Shown here piece after piece: positions 32,925 to 44,134 of a stretch of 64,000 nt of DNA (position 1 is the stretch's first letter; the number at the start of each line of letters is the position of its first letter). Below the pieces are notes generated by a model that worked only from the letters and a program-made list of their open reading frames with translations, had not been told where the DNA came from and searched no databases. The position numbers and the translations under genes were made by a program. Source of the stretch: Aquarana catesbeiana (taxonomy: Eukaryota > Chordata > Amphibia > Anura > Ranidae); the NCBI RefSeq assembly GCF_042186555.1, contig NC_133334.1, positions 23,815,280 through 23,879,279 of the forward strand, read 5' to 3'.

Positions 32925-33315
32925 ACATGCTTCCGCCGTGCGTCTCCTCTCCTCCTCCTAGGCGTCCAATAGGATCGCCTGTCCTTTCAGCCGAATGGGT
33001 GACGGGTATTAGACCCGCTTCCCGATTGGCCTGGAGGAGGATCAGTGTTGCAACAGCGAATATTCATTCGCTGTTGCAACACACCTGGGTGGGCTCCGGT
33101 CGCGTCCCAAGCCCACCGTATTTTGAAGCCTCTGGCTCTAATCAGGTGCTTGAAAATAACTCTGGCCGCTGTAATTCATGGGCTCGGTGCCCTGAAAGGG
33201 GCTGGACACATGAAAAGGGGGTGGCCGCAGCAGCCAAGGATAGATTCATGAATCTATTCATTGAATATAGGGGGCGGCACCTGGGCACCCCTGATGGATG
33301 GGCCCCGCCCCTGCC
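32925..33315 (-). mobile_element. Family C hAT-like element, reversed partial copy
   Basis: GCGTCTCCTCTCC, CCGATTGGCC, CCCAAGCCCACC and GGCTCTAATCAGG follow the order of family C read backwards. A perfect 17-bp hairpin, GTGTTGCAACAGCGAAT with its complement, lies at 33045-33082 with a 4-base loop. No target duplication found. Confidence 0.6.
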
Positions 33316-33455
33316 TAAAAGACCTTTCTCAACCCACCCTAGCCCCCACCTTTATAAAGGTCAGGAAGTCTACAGCTGACTCTTCTGAGTGCAGGTCTAT
33401 TTCTCTGGCCTCCACACCTGTCCAGGGCCTTCATTTGCTGGCCACAGCTACACAA

Positions 33456-34075
33456 GGCTTTTTTTTCTCAGAGAATAGGTGCAGGAACTCCCCCCCTTCT
33501 AAGTCACCCCTTGTCTCCGCCCACTACCCACCTCCGAGCACCGTCCCTTGGTTCCACCCACTATCCACCTCCCAGTACCACCCCTTTTTGAGAATACAAG
33601 TATCATCATACAGTATCTGTGGCGCTAAGTAATTTGTATAGCATTTGTTAGCAGCAAAATAGATCCCCTGCAGCCAGCAACAATAGATCCCCCAGCAACA
33701 ATAGTTCCCTCACACAACAATGCCCCCTCGCAACAAAAATCCCCCCCCAGCAGCAACAGCAGATTTCCTAGCAGCCACCATCAGTAGACCCTCCAGCAGC
33801 CAGCAACAATAGACATCTCTCTCAACAGTAGATTCCTCTCAGCAACAATGGACCCCCTCCCAGCAACCATAGATCCTCCACCAGCAACAATAGACCCCTG
33901 TGCAAAAAAAGAACCCCACCAGTGTAGTCACTATAGACTACAGATCCCCCAGTGGCAATCATCAATAGACCCTCCAGCACATCCCCAGCACCCCTTTCCA
34001 TTACATAAACTTAGTGCTGGAGGTGCCGGAACTGTGTTCCCCTATGTTCTCCCTGAAAATAAGCCCTGCATCTAC
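33456..34075 (+). mobile_element. Family E element
   Basis: Begins AAGGCTTTTTTTTCTCAGAG then GGTGCAGGAAC, and ends GTGCCGGAACTG...AAAATAAGCCCT, so the T-rich start and A-rich end are loosely inverted. The middle contains irregular AGCAACAATAGATCCCCC units (33650-33970). A 324-codon frame crossing this region (33848-34822) is not supported as a gene. Confidence 0.65.
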
Positions 34076-34224
34076 ATATATGTAGGGTGTTTTGGCTCCC
34101 ATGCTCCAACTGCACTAGGGCTCCTACCAACCTGGCTTATATGTGGGCACTGGCTCACCCATTACATCACTATAGGGGGGGCTCTAACTAAAAGGGGCCT
34201 AGCACCTGATGACACAACCTTCTA

Positions 34225-34450
34225 TAACCAGACACTATTCTGTAACAGAGCCACCTACTGGCCGACTAGCTGCACCTTCCTACACAGTGATCGGACTGCA
34301 ACATTTGTTTACGTCGTAGCGAGTCTCAAGGTTCGAGGCTCGAGAAGGAGCTATCGGACATTTGTAAACACAGCCCAAAACTGCACAGGCACCAATCATT
34401 GTCTTATCTTGGAGTCAATATCTCCATCCAGAGGAGGTCAGAGCTTCCTG
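34225..34450. repeat. Family F dispersed repeat, partial
   Basis: ACAGTGATCGGACTGCAACA and CACAGGCACCA...ATCTTGGAGTC are shared with 36700-37060 in the same order. Confidence 0.55.
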
Positions 34451-34459
34451 ATGGGCTTG

Positions 34460-35110
34460 AAGATTATAAGCCACAACATTTTTTTTATCTTTTGGATATT
34501 CACTTTAAGCTTGTGTTTATGTGTCTCCAGGTTTTTTTACAATCTCGTTAAAAAACAAAATAAAAAATATCCAAAAGACAGAGAGGAGGCTGGCGGCTCC
34601 CCTGGAGTGCCTCTCATGCCAGCTGCCACTCGGCGACACTCTAAGAGACTCAACCCTGCCTGGAGAGCTCTCATCTCACCCTCCAAGGAAAGGAAATCAA
34701 CTTCAGAAATCTGCTCCAGAGACCGTCCTTCACCCCCGCTAGATAAACCGCTTCATTCCCGCCGCCGAATAGTGGCAAAGTCATTAGAAGCCGCACTTGT
34801 CTTGCCAAGCGCTTCTTCCTGAGCGCAAATTGTCACATTTGTCTTCTGTAGATTTGAGGCTGGAATAGTAATTAAATAATATGAATGCAATTTGGGTTTT
34901 ATATAGAGAAGGAGAAGATTGATTTATAGAGAACATCCAATCCCCCCCCGTCCTGTATGATTTATAGTAAAAAGAAATGTATGGAAAGCGTGGGTCTGAC
35001 TGCACTGAGCAATGCAGAAGAGATTGATTGGCTTACGGTCCACACCCGCCCACTCTCAGCCGCAGCGCAGGGGATTGTGGGAAGTGTTGTGTGTGTGAAG
35101 AAATGTGTGT
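34460..35110. other. Single-copy island, candidate conserved non-coding DNA
   Basis: Contains TAGTAATTAAATAATATGAA and CCGCCGCCGAATAGTGG. A 13-bp inverted pair TCTTTTGGATATT / AATATCCAAAAGA brackets about 65 bp (34490-34580). No credible ORF. Confidence 0.35.
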
Positions 35111-35254
35111 AGATTGATTTTTCAGACAATAAGGCTACATTCACATGGCTGGCCAGAGGCGCATAGGTTTGCTGCGTTCAGAGACGGCGCCTCCGAATCT
35201 GCGCTACAGTCGCATGCAAACTGGCTAGTTAGCTGCAGCCGGAACTCTACAGAA

Positions 35255-35680
35255 ATGATGACCCTGTATGGCACGCCGGTGTCTTGCCGAGAAAGTTCCC
35301 TCGACGGATAAGTTCCCCCCTGTACTGCGCAGGCGCAGCGCCTGCGCAGTACAAACTACCTAGTAGCCGCCGGAGATAGCCGAACGACAAAATCCACAAT
35401 CAGCTGTACACGGCGCCTGCGCTCTGGGTCCAGGTTCCTTCCCCACCATCCAAGTGGACCTAGAGGGGGAATCTAAAAGAGCCGAGCGAAGCGAGGCTGT
35501 GCCCGAAGCGTGGCGAGCGAAGCAAGCCCGCAAGGGGCCCTCTTATAGGCGCTGTGTACACCTGATTTTCCCCTATTTATCTTCGGCTATTTCCGCCGGA
35601 TCCTACTGCGCAGGCAGTAGGGGGGTCCTTATCTGCCGAGCGGAACTTTCTCGGCAGAACACTGGCAGTACCCAGGCTGA
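35255..35680. mobile_element. Foldback element with long inverted ends
   Basis: The left end GCCGGTGTCTTGCCGAGAAA and right end TTTCTCGGCAGAACACTGGC are inverted, extending about 40 bp with few mismatches. A perfect 16-bp-arm palindrome with a single-base loop (TGTACTGCGCAGGCGC and complement) lies at 35321-35353. Part of another repeat (GGCTACATTCACATGG) precedes at 35133. Confidence 0.65.
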
Positions 35681-35810
35681 TATGATGGAAAGCTCAAGTT
35701 TCCCCCTTCCTGTGCATTCTTATTGGCTCTAGTATAGTGCTGTAGTTGACAGGCCCAAGCTCTTGACCACCTTGCTTACATAATTTGTAATAAAAACATC
35801 TTTGCCATTG

Positions 35811-36322
35811 TAAAGGGGTTGTAAAGGATTTTTTATTTTTTTATTTTAAATAACAAACATGTTATACTTGCCTCCACTGTGCAGCTCGTTTTGCACAGAG
35901 TGGCCCCCGAACCTGGTCTTCTGGGGTCCCTCGGCGGCTGTCTCAGCCCCTCCTCGCAAGAACTAACCACCTTCATGCGAGCTCTCTTGCATGGTGTTTA
36001 GTTCTTGCGGGCACGCTCCCGTGATACAGCCGGCGGCTATAGCCGCTCACTGTATCACTCGGCCCCGCCCCCCAGCGCGCCGTGTCATTGGATGAGATTG
36101 ACAGCAGCGCGAGCCAATGGCTGCGCTGCTTTCAATCCATCCACTCTAGCCAATCAATGGCCAGGCTGAGCAGTGAAGAGGACATCAGGGGGCGAGCGCA
36201 GCAGGTTTAGGGGCTCGGGTAAGTAAAACGCAAGAAGGGGGGGCAGTATTGTCGGATGTTTTTTCATCTTAATGCATAGGATGCATTAAGGTGGAAAAAC
36301 GCGAACCTTTACAACCCCTTTA
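35811..36322. mobile_element. Family G MITE (TAAAGGGGTTGTAAAGG ends)
   Basis: Perfect inverted ends: TAAAGGGGTTGTAAAGG (35811-35827) and CCTTTACAACCCCTTTA (36306-36322). TAA can be read as a target duplication. The interior has inverted pairs around GCGAGCTCTCTTGC and TTAATGCATAGGATGCATTAA. A second copy starts at 63917 and runs off the window. Confidence 0.85.
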
Positions 36323-37060
36323 AGATTCCCTCCAGCCACTTTGCATATTATTTTATATATACTGCGATTCTGTACTTGCCAGATATGCTGCAGAAATCTC
36401 CCTCCACTGAGTCTGGCTGCAGCCATTTTAACTGTGGGCAGCTGAAGCTGCTGCCTGTTCACTTCCTGGATTTACACAGAGGCACGCCTCCAGCAGCTTT
36501 CATTGGCCCTCTTATGACTCGCCCCCTTCCCTTCCTGGCAAACTCTCACAAGGGTGAGAGAGAGAGCTGTGCATGATGTCATAAGCCTAGGCTAATGACC
36601 AGACAAGAAACAGGAAGTGGGCTGTATAAGGGATTTACTGGCAGGAAAAAAATGTTTTACTATCCAGAGAAAGTGAGAAAAGCAGTTTCCTCAGTCTCCT
36701 CTCCCTCAGTGATCAGACTGCAACATTGTAAGGAAGCATTTCCTCAGTCTCCTCTCCCTCAGTGATCAGACTGCAACATTGTAAGGAAGCATTTCCTCAG
36801 TCTCCTTTCCCTCAGTGATCAGACTGCAACATTGTAAGGAAGCATTTCCTCAGTCTCCTCTCCCTCAGTGGTCAGACTGCAACATTGTAAGGAAGCATTT
36901 CCTCAGTCTCCTTTCCCTCAGTGATCAGACTGCAACATTGTAGCAAGTGATAAGGTGAGATGTTGCAGCAGGGGCTGATCTGTGTGTTGTGAACAGCACA
37001 GGCACCAGGGTTTTATGCGATCGTCTCATCTTGGAGTCGGCATCTGCATCCATGGAGGGA
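36323..37060. repeat. Dispersed repeats including family F with a 53-bp tandem
   Basis: At 36689-36950 five copies of a 53-bp unit (CCTCAGTCTCCTCTCCCTCA...TAAGGAAGCATTT) are nearly identical. The tail GCACAGGCACCAGGG...CATCTTGGAGTCG matches family F at 34225-34450. Bases 36323-36660 look like an associated dispersed repeat without clear ends. Confidence 0.7.
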
Positions 37061-37078
37061 ACAAAAATTTCCAACACT

Positions 37079-37640
37079 AAGGGGTTGATTTACTAAAGGC
37101 AAAAAGACTGTACACTTTACAAGTGCAGTTGTTCCAGAGCTTGATAAATGAGATGAAGCTTCACTTGCAATGTCAGCAGAGCTCCTCCTCATTTACTAAG
37201 CTCTGGAGCAGGGGGTAGGCAACCTTAAAGAGGTGGAGATCTACCTGAACAACACGGGAGAAGTCAAAGATCCCCGGGCACAGTGTCGCCTCCTCACACC
37301 TGATTTAAACCTCTAATTGCCGTACTACCGCGTCACAATCGTGTGCATTGCACGGCAATCATGGGTTTAAATCAGCTTCATACTGACCTGAAGATCTCGT
37401 CTTTCCTGCTGCTGGCACCACTCTAGAGACCGCTAGCCAGGATAAGAGGTGGAGTGCAGTTGGTATCACTTGGCATGGGACAGGAGCCGGCACTACATAG
37501 GAGGCATCGGCTTATGCGGCTCTTGCTCCCTACTACAGCTCCAACTTTACAAGTAATCCCTCTGCATTGCACTCTGTTTTATGATCTGGGATGGCGGGTC
37601 AGCAAGCCCAGACTGCGATCTACCGAATGGTATACAACCG
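37079..37640. repeat. Composite of family I and hAT-like pieces
   Basis: Starts AAGGGGTTGATTTACTAAAG, the end of family I also found at 37924 and, inverted, at 38131-38150. CAGGGGGTAGGCAACC (37210-37225) is a hAT-like terminus and GGTCAGCAAGCCCAGACTGCGATCTACC is a related one near 37600. Borders are not resolved. Confidence 0.5.
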
Positions 37641-38185
37641 CTTTAAGCCCATGTGAATGTAGCCTTAGCCCCGGTTCACACAGGGGCGGCACGACTTGCA
37701 GGTCGCCTCAGCGAGGCGACCTGCAAACGACTTCCGCGGCGACTTGCAAAACGACTTCTGTATAGAAGTCTATGCAAGTCGCCCCAAAGTAGTACAGGAA
37801 CCTTTTTCTAAGTCAGAGTGACTTGCGTCGCTCCTATTAGAACGGTTCCATTGTACAGAACGGGAGGCGACTTGTCAGGCGGCTAGGTCGCCTGACAAGT
37901 CGCCCCTGTGTGAACCGGCTCTTAGGGGTTGATTTACTAAAGGTAAATGGACTCTGCACTATGCAAGTGCAGTTGCTCCAGAGCAGGGGTCAGCAACCAG
38001 TCGATCACGATCTACCAGAAGATCGTGGCCAGGTGAATACCTGGCCACGATCTTCTGGTAGATCATGATCGACTGGTTGCTGACCCCTGCTCTGGAGCAA
38101 CTGCACTTGCAAAGTGCAGAGTCTATTTACCTTTAGTAAATCAACCCCTAAGGCTACATTCACATGGTCTTAAAGCGGTTGTATA
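37631..38185. repeat. Large nested palindrome with an insertion in one arm
   Basis: The inner arms 37921-38034 and 38039-38152 are complementary with only three mismatches seen, around a four-base centre. Complementarity resumes outside with 37631-37667 and 38150-38185 (one mismatch). The 254-bp MITE at 37668-37921 is present on the left arm only. The arms comprise family I sequence and a hAT-like terminus (CAGGGGTCAGCAACC). Confidence 0.9.
37668..37921. mobile_element. Harbinger-like MITE, TTA target duplication
   Basis: The ends GCCCCGGTTCACACAGGGGC and GCCCCTGTGTGAACCGGCTC are inverted. TTA flanks both sides (37665-37667 and 37922-37924). The opposite arm of the palindrome carries the empty site, with a single TTA. 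A nearly identical copy in the opposite orientation is at 55941-56191. Confidence 0.9.
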
Positions 38186-38530
38186 CCCACACAGAATTTT
38201 TTATTATTTTTTTTTAAAACAAAAAAACCTGCAGGGCAAAGGCATAATGAGCTAGTATACAGATTATACTAGCTCATTATCCAGCCAGCAAAGGCCCTAG
38301 GCCTGGGCCAGGATACACAGCGTTGCTTTCCGGCAGAGCCCGATGGATCGATACGTGTGTAGGCTCATCCACATCTGATGGAATGGGTTCCTCTATACAC
38401 CCAACTGAGGTGGCTTGAGTGGATCACCAGCTCTCAGCTCGTAGTGGAATGAAACGATCGAAGGAAGACTGATTACCGTTGAAAAAAAAAAATCCAGGTT
38501 TTATTTTAAAATGCACTTGCAAACGCTAAA
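38171..38530 (+). mobile_element. Family D 5' fragment and adjoining sequence
   Basis: TTAAAGCGGTTGTATACCC (38170-38188) and GGCATAATGAGCTAGTATAC with its inverted ATACTAGCTCATTAT match family D. After about 38330 the sequence changes to unrecognised text with an A run at 38484-38493. Confidence 0.55.
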
Positions 38531-38539
38531 ATAGCACAG

Positions 38540-38815
38540 CAGAGGCGGTTCTAGGCTTTGTGAGGCCTTAGGCAAAACTTACACATGAGGCCCCACAGAC
38601 TGGGACGCTCCGTGATGAGGCCGCTATTCCTCAGGCTGCGGGCAGTATCTGATTTGTCCGTCAGCTCCTAAGCCACAGAGTCCCAGTGGGGGTAGGCGGA
38701 GCCGCTGGTGTCAACTTCAGTGATTGAGAACAGGCAAACTAGGTGGCCGCGAGGCCCCTGTAAGTGCGAGGCCTTAGGCGACCGCCTAATTTGCCTAATT
38801 AGAGAGCCGCCTCTG
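38540..38815. mobile_element. hAT-like MITE, perfect 8-bp target duplication
   Basis: The ends are CAGAGGCGGTTCTAGGC and AGAGAGCCGCCTCTG. TAGCACAG flanks both sides (38532-38539 and 38816-38823). Non-coding. Confidence 0.9.
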
Positions 38816-38823
38816 TAGCACAG

Positions 38824-39865
38824 GTATAGCGTTGGCGCGGCCGCCTGCAGTGCGGTCCGTGCGCGCCGACGTCATGGCCGACTCCGTCCATTCACATGGG
38901 CACCCAAGGGGTCCATCGTTTTTTGTTGCATTCAGAGGGTGGCTGAGCGATTGGCTGCGAGCAGTTTGTATGCGGCCCGAACCGCGCGGAAACGCCGGCC
39001 CTGACGCACACGCTGGCTGCATTTCTACATTCTATGGATTGTTCCATTTTCCAAGTTTACTTTCTAAAGGATTCATTTATTTCACATTATAGAAGCCCAT
39101 AAATCTGCAGAGCAATAGATGGGCGGTGACGCAGAACATTGCGCTAATATTTTTTTTCATTCCAGGCAGTTTCCCGGCCGTGTAATGGAGCCGGCACGAT
39201 GGCATTTCACATTTCTCATTTCCCCGTCACTTCTGAGAAGGATGTTTAATTGTCATTCTTGTCGTTCCTGGCGTGAAATTGCGCGCTTATTGACTGCTAA
39301 ATGTCACTGGCGCTGTAATAACGGCGCTCTGCAAATACTCTTAAGCGGGCAATAAGCAAATCTTGAGTTTAATATTCATCCTTAATGTATAGAGCATTAC
39401 ATAGAGAAAAATCAGCCGTTTTCATCCTTCTGTGGGGGAAAATTCGCTTGTAACAGGGAATTGTACTGCCTTCTTTGTTATGCATTTTTATATTTTTAAT
39501 ATGTTATTGGCTTACTTTTTTTTTTTTTCTTTTTATGCATGTTTAATCGTCTATATATGCATGACTGTTTTCTTATACACAGTTCTAATTCTTGCTGATT
39601 GCTTGTTGGATAAACCTCCCAAAGACTGTATTGTCTTCATTAGTATGAGCATGCTGATGAATAAATCATTTTTTATTATTAATGATTCATAAAGCGGAGA
39701 CGCATACCAATAGTTGAGTACGTTAAGTGCGTTTTTATTTCATTATAAAAAAGAAAAATCAAAAAAGATGATCCAACCTGTTTCTTGGATTCTAAATAGG
39801 GACTTGCTCAGTGTTCGGTCTGACACTGACTGTTCAGACTGAATGTTTAGGGCATCTGGCGTGGA
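38824..39865. other. Single-copy island, candidate conserved non-coding DNA
   Basis: The segment 39040-39420 has no recognised repeat, keeps CpGs (GAAATTGCGCGCTTATTG) and contains TTTAATATTCATCC. The stretch 38824-39010 is CpG-dense (GGCGCGGCCGCC, GTGCGCGCCGACGTC) and may be part of a dispersed repeat. T runs lie near 39519. No gene seen. Confidence 0.35.
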
Positions 39866-39869
39866 CAAA

Positions 39870-40795
39870 TGTGACCCCTTACAGCTGTTAAAGGTTGCTA
39901 AGGAAGCAGCGGTAGCGTGCACCCGCTGCATCCTTACCAACCACTGACATCACCGACCCATTCCAGCTGTTATCGGTTACTAAAGAAGCAGCAGGTGCGT
40001 GCACCTGCTGCATCCTTACCAACCACTGACATCAGCCAGCTGATTCCAGCTGTTAACGGTTGCTAAGGAAGTTGCATAAGCGTGCACTCGCCACGCCTTT
40101 ACCAACCACTGACATCACCCGCCCCATTCCAGCTGTTAACGGTTGCTAAGGAAGCAGCGGGTGCATGCACCTTCCGCGTCCTTGCCAGCGACTGACATCA
40201 CCTGGCCCATTCCAGCTATTAATGGTTGCTAAGGAAGGTGCATGTGCGTGCACCTGCTGCATCCTTACCAACCACTGACATCAGCCGGCCGATTCCACCA
40301 GTTAATGGTTGCTAAGGAAGTTGCACGTGCGTGCACTCTCCACGCCCTTACCTGCCACTGACATCTCCCGGCCAATTCCAGCTGTTATCGGTTGCTAAGG
40401 AAGCAGCGGGTGCATGCCCTGCTGCATCCTTACCAACCACTGACATCAGCCAGCTAATTCCAGCTGTTAACGGTTGCTAATTAAGCAGCGGGTGCATTCG
40501 TCTGCCACTCCCTTACCAACCACTGACATCACCCAACCCATTTCAGCTGTTAATGGTTGCTAAGTAAGCAGCGGGGCATTCATCTGCCAGTCCCTTACCA
40601 ACCACTGAGATCACCCGGCCGATTCCAGCTGTTAACGGTTGCTAAGGAAGTTGCATGTGTGTGCACTCGCCACGCCCTTACCAACCACTGTCATCATCTG
40701 GCCCATTCCAGCTTTTAACGGTTGCTCAGGAAGCAGTGGGTGCATGCATCTGCCACGCCCTTACCAGCCATTGACATCACTCAGGGAACGCCCAG
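39870..40795. repeat. 83-bp hairpin satellite, about 11 units
   Basis: CAGCTGTTAACGGTTGCTAA starts units at 39882, 39964, 40047 and 40130, then onward at 83-bp spacing. The centre of the best unit, TAAGGAAGCAGCAGGTGC, pairs with GCACCTGCTGCATCCTTA around two bases, extended by GGTTGC/CCAACC. Each unit ends CCACTGACATCACCCGG. Confidence 0.92.
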
Positions 40796-41105
40796 ACACG
40801 TAAGCAAATGGATGAGTAATTAAGTGGGTTACATAATTGCCTAAATATGGCCACACAGCCATATTTGGGCAATAATATCGTCCAAATTACGGCCAATGAT
40901 GTCTCCGCTATCCCTGCCCCTTCCCTTTTATATAGGGAGAGCTCCGGGAGCTGTCATTTGACTATGAGTACTGCCAGGATCGGTCGTCTGCAGGGGGTTT
41001 GTATTTTCTTTGGTGGGCGACATTCTCTGTGATTGACAATAAATTTACGAGGGACTTTTTTGGGGGATTTAAATTTTTTTAATAAAGGACTTATCAAAAG
41101 TTTGG
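40796..41105. other. Sequence after the satellite, with one hairpin
   Basis: ATTGCCTAAATATGGC and GCCATATTTGGGCAAT (40836-40873) form a 16-bp stem with one mismatch and a 6-base loop. The remainder, including TTTAATAAAGGACTTATC, is probably part of a dispersed repeat associated with the satellite. No gene. Confidence 0.4.
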
Positions 41106-41108
41106 GTG

Positions 41109-41109
<1 letters not shown>

Positions 41110-41190
<81 letters not shown>

Positions 41191-41205
41191 GATATATATA
41201 TATCT
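41110..41205. repeat. (TA)n(TAGA)n microsatellite
   Basis: TA repeats at 41117-41143 are followed by TAGA repeats to about 41191 and a short TA run. Confidence 0.95.
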
Positions 41206-41269
41206 AGGTGAAATAAAGAACTATATATTGATTTCAATGGAGTTTTGGTTCGGCATCTGAAATTCACTG

Positions 41270-41427
41270 AACCTGGCTTGCCTCTTATAGATCCCAGATC
41301 TCTTCATAAAGAGTACCTGTCACATGCCTATTGGTGTCACAAGGGATTTTTATATTCCTGGGGACAGCAATAAAAGTGATAAAATAAATGAAGCAAAAGT
41401 GTATGTGTGTGTGTATGTATGTGTATA

Positions 41428-41459
<32 letters not shown>

Positions 41460-42217
41460 GATAGAGAGAGAGATATATATAGATAGAGAGAGAGATATAT
41501 ATATATATATATAGATATATATATAGATAGATAGATCTATCTATATAGATAGATATATGGATAGATATAGATAGATCTATCTATATAGATAGATAGATCT
41601 ATCTATATAGATAGATCTATCTATCTATATATATATCTATATAGATAGATAGATCTATCTATATAAATATTTTTAAAAAAAAATGAAAGTGCCCCTTCCG
41701 TGCAAGAGTGAACGTGTGCCTCGGTCCCGCGTGCGTGCAAACAGCGATCGTCCCTCACATGTGCGGTATCGCCGCAAACGTCAGATCCTTGGCAGTAATT
41801 CTAGCACCAGACCTCCTCTGTAAATCTAAAGTGGTAACCTGTAAAGGCTTTTAAAGCATTGCCTATGGATAATAAAATGTACGTTTGCCACCATTGCATG
41901 GGTGTGCGCTATTTTAAAGCGCAACATGTTTGAGACCTATTGACTTGGCGTACCTTTTTAGCTTTTATATTTAAAAAAAAAAAAAATGGGTTATGTATTG
42001 TGTTTTTTTTTTTGTTTAAAATTCATGAAAATTCTAAGTGTATTTTTTCCCAAAAAATTGCGTTTGAAAAATCCCACTGTGCAAATACAGTGTGACATGA
42101 AAAAATTGCAAAACCCACCAATTTATTCTCTAGGGACTCTGCTTTAAAAAAAATATATATAATGGGGGTTCTAAATAACGTCTAGCAAAAAGTGCCAGAA
42201 AAGGCCCGGACTGGAGG
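41270..42217 (+). mobile_element. Family B element, second copy
   Basis: GAGTACCTGTCACATGCC, GACAGCAATAAAAGTG, TAGCACCAGACCTCCTC, CCCACCAATTTATTCTCTAG and GAAAAGGCCCGGACTG keep the order of the copy at 14444-16162. The 5' end (TTAACCACTT) is missing. A microsatellite occupies the A-rich internal site (41400-41675). Confidence 0.75.
41400..41675. repeat. Compound GT/TA/TAGA/TCTA microsatellite
   Basis: TAGA and TCTA blocks alternate, making the tract self-complementary (TAGATCTATCTATATAGATA). It lies inside family B. Confidence 0.95.
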
Positions 42218-42219
42218 TG

Positions 42220-42880
42220 ACAATGCAGGCCTGTATTGGATAAGTACATGCAGCAATCAGAGGGCCCCTTAGAAGGGATGTAAGAAGCACTGATTGCCAT
42301 CCCTCACTACTCCCTATAATGTACATTGCTATTTCATTACGGCATTAGTAAAAAAAAAAGCATCATTGGGACTTATTTCTCATTAATGCAATGCAGAGAT
42401 AACGTTCCATCCTTAATGCTCTCTGCTTAATTTATGTCGTAACTCTGGGGACCGTCCAGAATGCGCCCGACCGGTGGAGTTTAGTTAACAGAAGCACCGA
42501 AGCGACCGAGATCCGAAATTACCATTAAAAAAAAAAAAAAGGTGATTTAATAAGGCAAATTCAATTTCTCAAGTGTAGCATGTTTACCAGTAATTGAACC
42601 ATTAATTAAAAAAATGCCACTTTCGCGTGTAATCAGCTCCGCTCGGCTGTCCTCACCTCTCCGGCAGCTCTCTGCGGGGCCCTCAGCCTCCTCGCAGCTC
42701 CGTGGTCCCACAAGATAAAATTCCTATTAATTACGTAAGTGGAGACAGGTGATTATTGCACTGCAGGCAAAGGAAAATGCTGCTTCGCAGTTACAGATAT
42801 GTAAAGGCCCCCCCAATTTCTGTTTATGGTAAATATGGCAGGCCCTGACCTCGGTTCATCAAGCTGCAATGTCACTTAAA
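42220..42880. other. Single-copy island, strong candidate conserved non-coding DNA
   Basis: No repeat is recognised. The island contains several homeodomain-type sites: CATTAATGCAATG, CCATTAATTAAAA (42599-42611), CTATTAATTACG (42722-42733) and GTAATTGAACC, with CpG-rich parts (GCGCCCGACCGG, GAAGCGACCGAG). No ORF. A cis-regulatory role is inferred only from composition. Confidence 0.45.
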
Positions 42881-43088
42881 AAATGCAAAGTAGTACTTAA
42901 AATGGTTGTAAACCTTAGATATGTCGTAAACACAGCCTGTGATTGACAGCCTCAGCTCTGTTCTTATGTGCTGTGTGAAAGGGGGGGGTGTCCCTTCCAT
43001 TCCCTCCAATCAGCTCTTAGAGCTCTCTCCAGTAAGCTCTGCAGAGTGTAACTTCAGTTCCCCACCCCTTGTTTCTGAAAGCTTAGAC

Positions 43089-43160
43089 CACACATGTCAA
43101 ACACAAGGCCCGCGGGCCAGATCTGGCCCTCCAGGCCTTGTCAAGTGGCCCTCGCAACCA
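43089..43160 (+). mobile_element. hAT-like element, left-end fragment
   Basis: CACATGTCAAACACAAGG followed by GCCCGCGGGCCAGAT matches the left end at 30945. The right end is absent; the sequence runs on to unrecognised DNA and then the minisatellite at 43433. Confidence 0.75.
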
Positions 43161-43432
43161 GTTTTGTTGCCTGAATATGGTGGAACTCCATTCTACCACC
43201 TCCAGGTCTGACCTTCAGCTCCCGCTCTCTGCTGTCGCTTGCAAACACAGTTGTCCCCGGAACAAACAGATCCCTACACACACTGACAGCAGGGACAGAT
43301 CTCCAGAATCTGAGAGAGAGAGAATGACCTCTTTGCAAGGCGAGGCAGAGCCGCCTATACAGGGAGGTACTAGAGCCAGGTAGGGGAGAGAGGGGCGAGG
43401 AAGGTTGGGGCTGGGATGCACTTTGTACATAA

Positions 43433-44134
43433 CGCACTCCTGAACCCTGCCCGTAGCGCACTCCTGAACCCTGCCCGTAGCGCACTCCTGAACCCTGCCC
43501 GTAGCGCACTCCTGAACCCTGCCCGTAGCGCACTCCTGAACCCTGCCCGTAGCGCACTCCTGAACCCTGCCCGTAGCGCACTCCTGAACCCTGCCCGTAG
43601 CGCACTCCTGAACCCTGCCCGTAGCCCACTCCTGAACCCTGCCCGTAGGCACTCCTGAACCCTGCCCGTAGCGCACTCCTGAACCCTGCCCGCAGCGCAC
43701 TCCTGAACCCTGCCCGCAGCGCACTCCTGAACCCTGCCCCGCAGCGCACTCCTGAACCCTGCCCCGCAGCGCACTCCTGAACCCTGCCCGCAGCGCACTC
43801 CTGAACCCTGCCCGCAGCGCACTCCTGAACCCTGCCCGCAGCGCACTCCTGAACCCTGCCCGTAGCGCACTCCTGAACCCTGCCCGCAGCGCACTCCTGA
43901 ACCCTGCCCGTAGCGCACTCCTGAACCCTGCCCGTAGCGCACTCCTGAACCCTGCCCGTAACGCACTCCTGAACCCAGCCCGTAGCGCACTCCTGAACCC
44001 TGCCCGTAGCGCACTCCTGAACCCTGCCCGTAGCGCTCTCCTGAACCCTGCCCGTAGCGCTCTCCTGAACCCTGCCCGTAGCGCTCTCCTGAACCCTGCC
44101 CGTAGCGCTCTTCTGAACCCTGCCCGTAGCGCTC
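43433..44134. repeat. 24-bp minisatellite, about 29 units
   Basis: The unit is CGCACTCCTGAACCCTGCCC plus GTAG, with GCAG and TCTCC variants in blocks. Open frames up to 332 codons on the minus strand (43141-44139) are artefacts of a period divisible by three. Confidence 0.96.

Noticed and set aside
33848..34822. 324-codon plus-strand frame
   Set aside because: Spans a family E end, unrecognised repeat DNA and a single-copy island. There is no continuous domain and the composition changes along its length.
38824..39010. CpG-island promoter
   Set aside because: CpG-dense but short, next to repeat ends, and no transcript start or exon is visible.
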